A stretch of 44,258 nt of DNA from positions 1 to 44,258 of IMG/VR virus record IMGVR_UViG_3300010367_000184. One strand, written 5' to 3'. The notes under the pieces are model-generated. The model was not told the origin of the DNA. It saw only the letters and a program-made list of their open reading frames with translations, and ran no database searches. The first letter of the stretch is position 1, and the number at the start of each line of letters is the position of its first letter. The position numbers and the translations under genes are program-made. This document shows positions 42,117 through 44,258 of this stretch, one piece after another. The DNA comes from a virus.

Positions 42117-42284
42117 TTATCCTTGTTGTTTCTTTCCTGCTCGGCCATTCTTTCGCCGTTTAGGCCGTTTATTTTTCTCGGAATAAGCTATGGCCACCGC
42201 TTGTTTTTGTGGTTTACCTGCGGCCATTTCTGTTTTTATATTCTTTGACATAGCCGCTTGCCCATCGCCTGGAATAAGAGGCAT
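42117..42284 (-). CDS. Small basic phage protein (55 aa)
   Basis: ATG 42284 (MPLIPGDGQAAMSKNIK) with SD AAAGGGG; an ATG 18 bases earlier lies in the previous gene. The pattern M-P-L ... MSKNIKTEMAAGKPQKQAVAIAYS is widely found in small phage proteins near head or lysis genes; the C-terminus is Lys/Arg-rich. Function unknown. Confidence 0.7.
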   Translation of the reverse strand: MPLIPGDGQAAMSKNIKTEMAAGKPQKQAVAIAYSEKNKRPKRRKNGRAGKKQQG

Positions 42285-42285
42285 C

Positions 42286-42492
42286 TTATTTCCCCTTTCC
42301 ATTTGAAGGAACGGTGTTCTTTTTCATTGGGCGCGGGCGATTTTGAGGATTTGTTATCGCACCAGTCCGTTGTTTGCCGTTAGGTGATTTGGCTGTTTGT
42401 TTCCCAGTGGATTTAGTAGGCTTCATACCTTGACTCCTTAATTCTTTGGCGAATTCTTCCCGTTGTTTGTTCCGCCGTTTCATACTAGACAT
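42286..42492 (-). CDS. Small basic protein (68 aa)
   Basis: Start chosen at ATG 42492 (MSSMKRRNKQREEFAKE), 5 bases after GAAGGT and overlapping the upstream stop by 8 nt. Extremely Lys/Arg/Asn-rich, hardly any hydrophobic residue, probably disordered and nucleic-acid or head-interior associated. Not recognised. Confidence 0.55.
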   Translation of the reverse strand: MSSMKRRNKQREEFAKELRSQGMKPTKSTGKQTAKSPNGKQRTGAITNPQNRPRPMKKNTVPSNGKGK

Positions 42493-42658
42493 TTTGAGGA
42501 CCTTCAGGGCCTTTAACTTCAATCAAAGTAGTTTCGGTCAACTCGGTATTCTTTTTGAGTTCTTCATGGATTTCATGAAGTTTTGCGTGGACTGTGGATA
42601 AATCAACAGTCCCTTGCGGTCCTTGAGGCGGGTTTACATCTGCGCGAATCTTTGTCAT
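42485..42658 (-). CDS. Small acidic protein (57 aa)
   Basis: ATG 42658 has SD AAGGAAA. MTKIRADVNPPQGPQGTVD, then a helix STVHAKLHEIHEELKKNTEL, and the end VKGPEGPQNV. Two short Gly-Pro-Gln motifs flank a predicted coiled coil. It overlaps the next gene. Function unknown. Confidence 0.6.
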   Translation of the reverse strand: MTKIRADVNPPQGPQGTVDLSTVHAKLHEIHEELKKNTELTETTLIEVKGPEGPQNV

Positions 42659-42659
42659 T

Positions 42660-42788
42660 CTATTTTCCTTTCTTGATTAATTTTTTATCCATAGCTTTAT
42701 CTTTTTTAGATCCGGGTTTGATGCCCATCTTTTTATCATATGCGGCATCTTGTTTCTTTGTAAGGCTGTTTGCCTTGGGCTTTTTCAT
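42660..42788 (-). CDS. Lys-rich small protein (42 aa)
   Basis: ATG 42788 after AAAGGAAAG. MKKPKANSLTKKQDAAYDKK, ending MDKKLIKKGK: 18 Lys of 42 residues. One base separates its stop from the next start region. Looks like a histone-like or DNA-condensing peptide by composition only. Confidence 0.55.
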   Translation of the reverse strand: MKKPKANSLTKKQDAAYDKKMGIKPGSKKDKAMDKKLIKKGK

Positions 42789-42789
42789 T

Positions 42790-42954
42790 CTACTTTCCTT
42801 TTACTTTGTTAAGTTTCGGATTGGCCTTCTTAGCCGCTTTTGAAGCTTTTCTTGTTGAATTTGCAAGAATCGCCCCTGCCGATTTTTTGGAGTATCCTGC
42901 TTTCTCAATCTTTTTCTGTACGGCGGCAAAGCCTGGATGTTTCTTACTGGCCAT
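42790..42954 (-). CDS. Small basic protein (54 aa)
   Basis: ATG 42954 after TAGGAGATAACT. MASKKHPGFAAVQKKIEKAG, SKKSAGAILANSTRKASKA, then Lys-rich tail. The GFxxVQxxI...SxxxAGAIxA pattern is a frequent small phage protein of unknown function. Packed with its neighbours. Confidence 0.7.
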   Translation of the reverse strand: MASKKHPGFAAVQKKIEKAGYSKKSAGAILANSTRKASKAAKKANPKLNKVKGK

Positions 42955-42963
42955 AGTTATCTC

Positions 42964-43125
42964 CTATAATGCTAAAATAATTGTTAATGCTTGGGTAATA
43001 AAATATAGGGATTTTGCAATGCTCTTTTGAGCGGTAGTTGGGGGAGTAATCGAAGCTTTGTTACAAAGTAAAGTCGCCAGATTAAAGAGCTGTTCTTCTA
43101 TACCGTCTAATAAACTTATGCTCAT
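42964..43125 (-). CDS. Hypothetical protein (53 aa)
   Basis: ATG 43125 directly follows the TAA of the preceding gene. Helical, mildly amphipathic (MSISLLDGIEEQLFNLATLL; SLYFITQALTIILAL). Both ends are hydrophobic, so it may be peripheral membrane or an oligomeric helix hairpin. A lysis-associated role is only possible. Confidence 0.5.
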   Translation of the reverse strand: MSISLLDGIEEQLFNLATLLCNKASITPPTTAQKSIAKSLYFITQALTIILAL

Positions 43126-43356
43126 TTATTTCACCTTCGCTGATAAACCGGAGACTTCAGAAATTATGGTATTTAATTGAGAAGTGATACCAGAGAAACC
43201 TCCAAAAGTACCGGATGTGTTACTTTGAATATTAGTTAGGATTGAATTTGTTCCTGAAATTTCATTCGAGATCGTCGATAAAATACTAGTCACTCCAGAT
43301 ACTGGAGCCCCACCAAGGAGAGCTACGATTTGATCTAAAGAGTCCTGAATTGTCAT
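43126..43356 (-). CDS. Ser/Thr/Gly-rich hypothetical protein (76 aa)
   Basis: MTIQDSLDQIVALLGGAPV, then a long run of Ser, Thr, Ile, Asn and Gly (SNEISGTNSILTNIQSN). Heptad-like spacing suggests a coiled coil. It is coupled to the upstream gene by ATGA. Not recognised. Confidence 0.55.
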   Translation of the reverse strand: MTIQDSLDQIVALLGGAPVSGVTSILSTISNEISGTNSILTNIQSNTSGTFGGFSGITSQLNTIISEVSGLSAKVK

Positions 43357-43652
43357 TTCTTTTCCTCTTCTTTCTGGTATCTTCCAGTAATGATCAATGT
43401 TTGCAAATCCCTAATGTCGTTTTCCAATCTATCAAACCGTTTATCCATTTGGCTATTCATGTCGTCAAGCCGTTTATTCGTATCGGTTTTTAAGTTCTGT
43501 AAGTCGGAGGATTGGGCAAAGGTTTGCTGATTCCGAATATCCTGTTGGGACAAATCTTGGCTTTTGGCTAAATACCCGGAACCCACGGAAATTGTGAAAG
43601 CGCCGCAAAGCAGCGCTCCCGCAATCGGCCCCCATTGCAAAAGTTTATCCAT
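43353..43652 (-). CDS. Membrane-anchored coiled-coil protein, spanin-like candidate (99 aa)
   Basis: Residues 7-28 (WGPIAGALLCGAFTISVGSG...) are a signal-anchor helix; residues 40-92 are a charged coiled coil (LKTDTNKRLDDMNSQMDKRF; RLENDIRDLQTLI). This is the build of an inner-membrane spanin (Rz type), and XhlA-like proteins are an alternative. The upstream gene ends in TAATG with its start. No partner lipoprotein with a lipobox was found, so the call is tentative. Confidence 0.5.
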   Translation of the reverse strand: MDKLLQWGPIAGALLCGAFTISVGSGYLAKSQDLSQQDIRNQQTFAQSSDLQNLKTDTNKRLDDMNSQMDKRFDRLENDIRDLQTLIITGRYQKEEEKK

Positions 43653-43780
43653 TACCCATTACCCAATCTCATTTGTGTGTAGATGGCATGGCAAACTAAA
43701 CACCACACTACCGCTACGGTACATTGCAAGATTGGATTTGAAGTTTGAGCAATCCAATATTCCAAAGTTTGAATATCCAT
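43652..43780 (-). CDS. Small single-TM protein, holin candidate (42 aa)
   Basis: ATG 43780 with GGAGAAAG upstream. N-terminus MDIQTLEYWIAQTSNPILQ, then one hydrophobic helix CTVAVVWCLVCHAIY, then TQMRLGNG. One membrane helix, very short C-terminus. It is located just before the coiled-coil membrane protein, coupled by one base. The arrangement holin then spanin would be usual, but the lysozyme is far away (9.2 kb), so this is tentative. Confidence 0.45.
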   Translation of the reverse strand: MDIQTLEYWIAQTSNPILQCTVAVVWCLVCHAIYTQMRLGNG

Positions 43781-43799
43781 GTGCTTTCTCCTTAATTGT

Positions 43800-44258
43800 T
43801 TAGGTGTGCCATACGGTGAAATGAACCCATTCCGCTGAAGCGGTGCCAGTCGTAGAATTCCAAGTATAAAAATCTACTGATATAGTTGGATTATTAGCAG
43901 TATCTATAGTTACGACCCTAGAAGACCCCGAATTTTCAATCGATGCTACCACAGTCGGGCGAGTTGCTAGTGGGGTTGTATAAGTAAATCGTAACTGACC
44001 TGTTGTGATTTGAGAGGCAGTCCCTCCTACTAATTGAAGGCCAGCAGTCGTACCATCCGCTTTAATAGTCCCAAAGCCGATTATATAACTTGGCCCTTGA
44101 ACCCCTGTTGCGCCAGTGGCTCCGTTTGTACCGTTAGAACCTGCAACACCTGTCGCTCCAGTGGCTCCGTTTGTACCCGCAACACCTGTCGCTCCAGTTA
44201 CGCCTACAGCACCTGTTGCGCCAGTGGCTCCGTTTGTACCGTTAGAGCCTGCAACACC
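43800..44258 (-). CDS. Collagen-like fibre protein, C-terminal part (partial; joins 332..1)
   Basis: The minus-strand frame enters at 44258, carrying GATGATG and GTNGATG collagen-like triplets, then a ~105-residue C-terminal beta module starting YIIGFGTIKADGTTAGLQLVG and ending EWVHFTVWHT, stop at 43800. The module resembles those of the tail fibre (I-x-x-D-G, then LRFTYTTP). Direct 27- to 36-base repeats fill the first 150 bases. With the N-terminal part it makes one 256-residue protein when the 20-base redundancy is removed. Confidence 0.75.
   Translation of the reverse strand, partial: GVAGSNGTNGATGATGAVGVTGATGVAGTNGATGATGVAGSNGTNGATGATGVQGPSYIIGFGTIKADGTTAGLQLVGGTASQITTGQLRFTYTTPLATRPTVVASIENSGSSRVVTIDTANNPTISVDFYTWNSTTGTASAEWVHFTVWHT
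44239..44258. repeat. Terminal direct repeat, right copy
   Basis: Identical to bases 1-20. A longer 80-base match (44179-44258 to 13-92) also exists inside the collagen-like repeats, but is out of register with the very first bases. Confidence 0.8.

Noticed and set aside
41997-42248. Plus frame after the DUF1353 gene
   Set aside because: It reads through the bidirectional terminator and opposite a supported minus-strand gene; no SD.
1-44258. tRNA genes, integrase, transposase, single-subunit RNA polymerase
   Set aside because: Searched by eye on both strands in gaps and among gene products; none was seen. Short tRNA-like folds cannot be excluded without a scan.

Overview
The window is a complete or nearly complete genome of a tailed, short-tailed (podovirus-type) double-stranded DNA phage. 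The first and last 20 bases are identical. When that overlap is removed, a collagen-like gene cut by the two window ends closes exactly in frame, so the unique sequence is about 44,238 bp of a circular map (circular contig, or a circularly permuted or terminally redundant virion DNA). No integrase, excisionase, transposase, rRNA or tRNA was seen, and no phage RNA polymerase. This suggests a lytic phage relying on host RNA polymerase. The head genes (portal, Bbp19-like protein, scaffold, major capsid, cement-like protein) recall the Bordetella phage BPP-1 group. The tail genes (tubular proteins A and B, gp13/gp14-like proteins, two large ejection proteins, gp17-type fibre) recall T7. The ejection proteins and T7-type tail suggest a Gram-negative host, but the species cannot be told from the sequence.

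Layout: a divergent control region near 22.3-23.05 kb separates two transcription units. Leftward (minus strand, late): two unknown proteins, a TerS candidate, an XRE-type regulator, large terminase, portal, scaffold, capsid, cement candidate, tail tubes A and B, a gp13-like protein, lysozyme, three internal virion/ejection proteins, a tail fibre and a collagen-like fibre. Across the circle junction (44.26 to 42.1 kb) the same unit continues with nine very small genes, including membrane proteins that may take part in lysis and several Lys/Arg-rich proteins. Rightward (plus strand, early/middle): three tiny genes ended by a terminator, a small unknown gene, two tandem DUF7666 proteins with xNxGx repeats, and then the replication block: primase-polymerase/VirE-type ATPase, SNF2-like helicase, DUF2800 nuclease, DUF2815 protein, a split family A DNA polymerase and a RuvC-like resolvase. 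Nucleotide metabolism follows: MazG-like pyrophosphatase, ribonucleotide reductase beta with an intein, ribonucleotide reductase alpha, DUF6378 and ThyX. The unit ends with small Cys-rich and HTH proteins, a glycosyltransferase and DUF1353. The two units converge on a bidirectional terminator at 42.09 kb.

Most notable: (i) the DNA polymerase is divided into two in-frame pieces, with catalytic motif C (HDE) on a separate 55-codon ORF, linked by an overlapping fragment that looks like the N-terminus of a DUF2493 protein; (ii) the NrdB intein sits between an iron-ligand His and the radical Tyr; (iii) the DUF7666/xNxGx genes look like a tandem duplication whose junction used a ribosome-binding-site-like microhomology; (iv) the control region holds two exact 47-bp direct repeats, a strong hairpin and a GC-rich island; (v) a capsid leader holds a promoter with a consensus -35 box and an 11-bp perfect inverted repeat.
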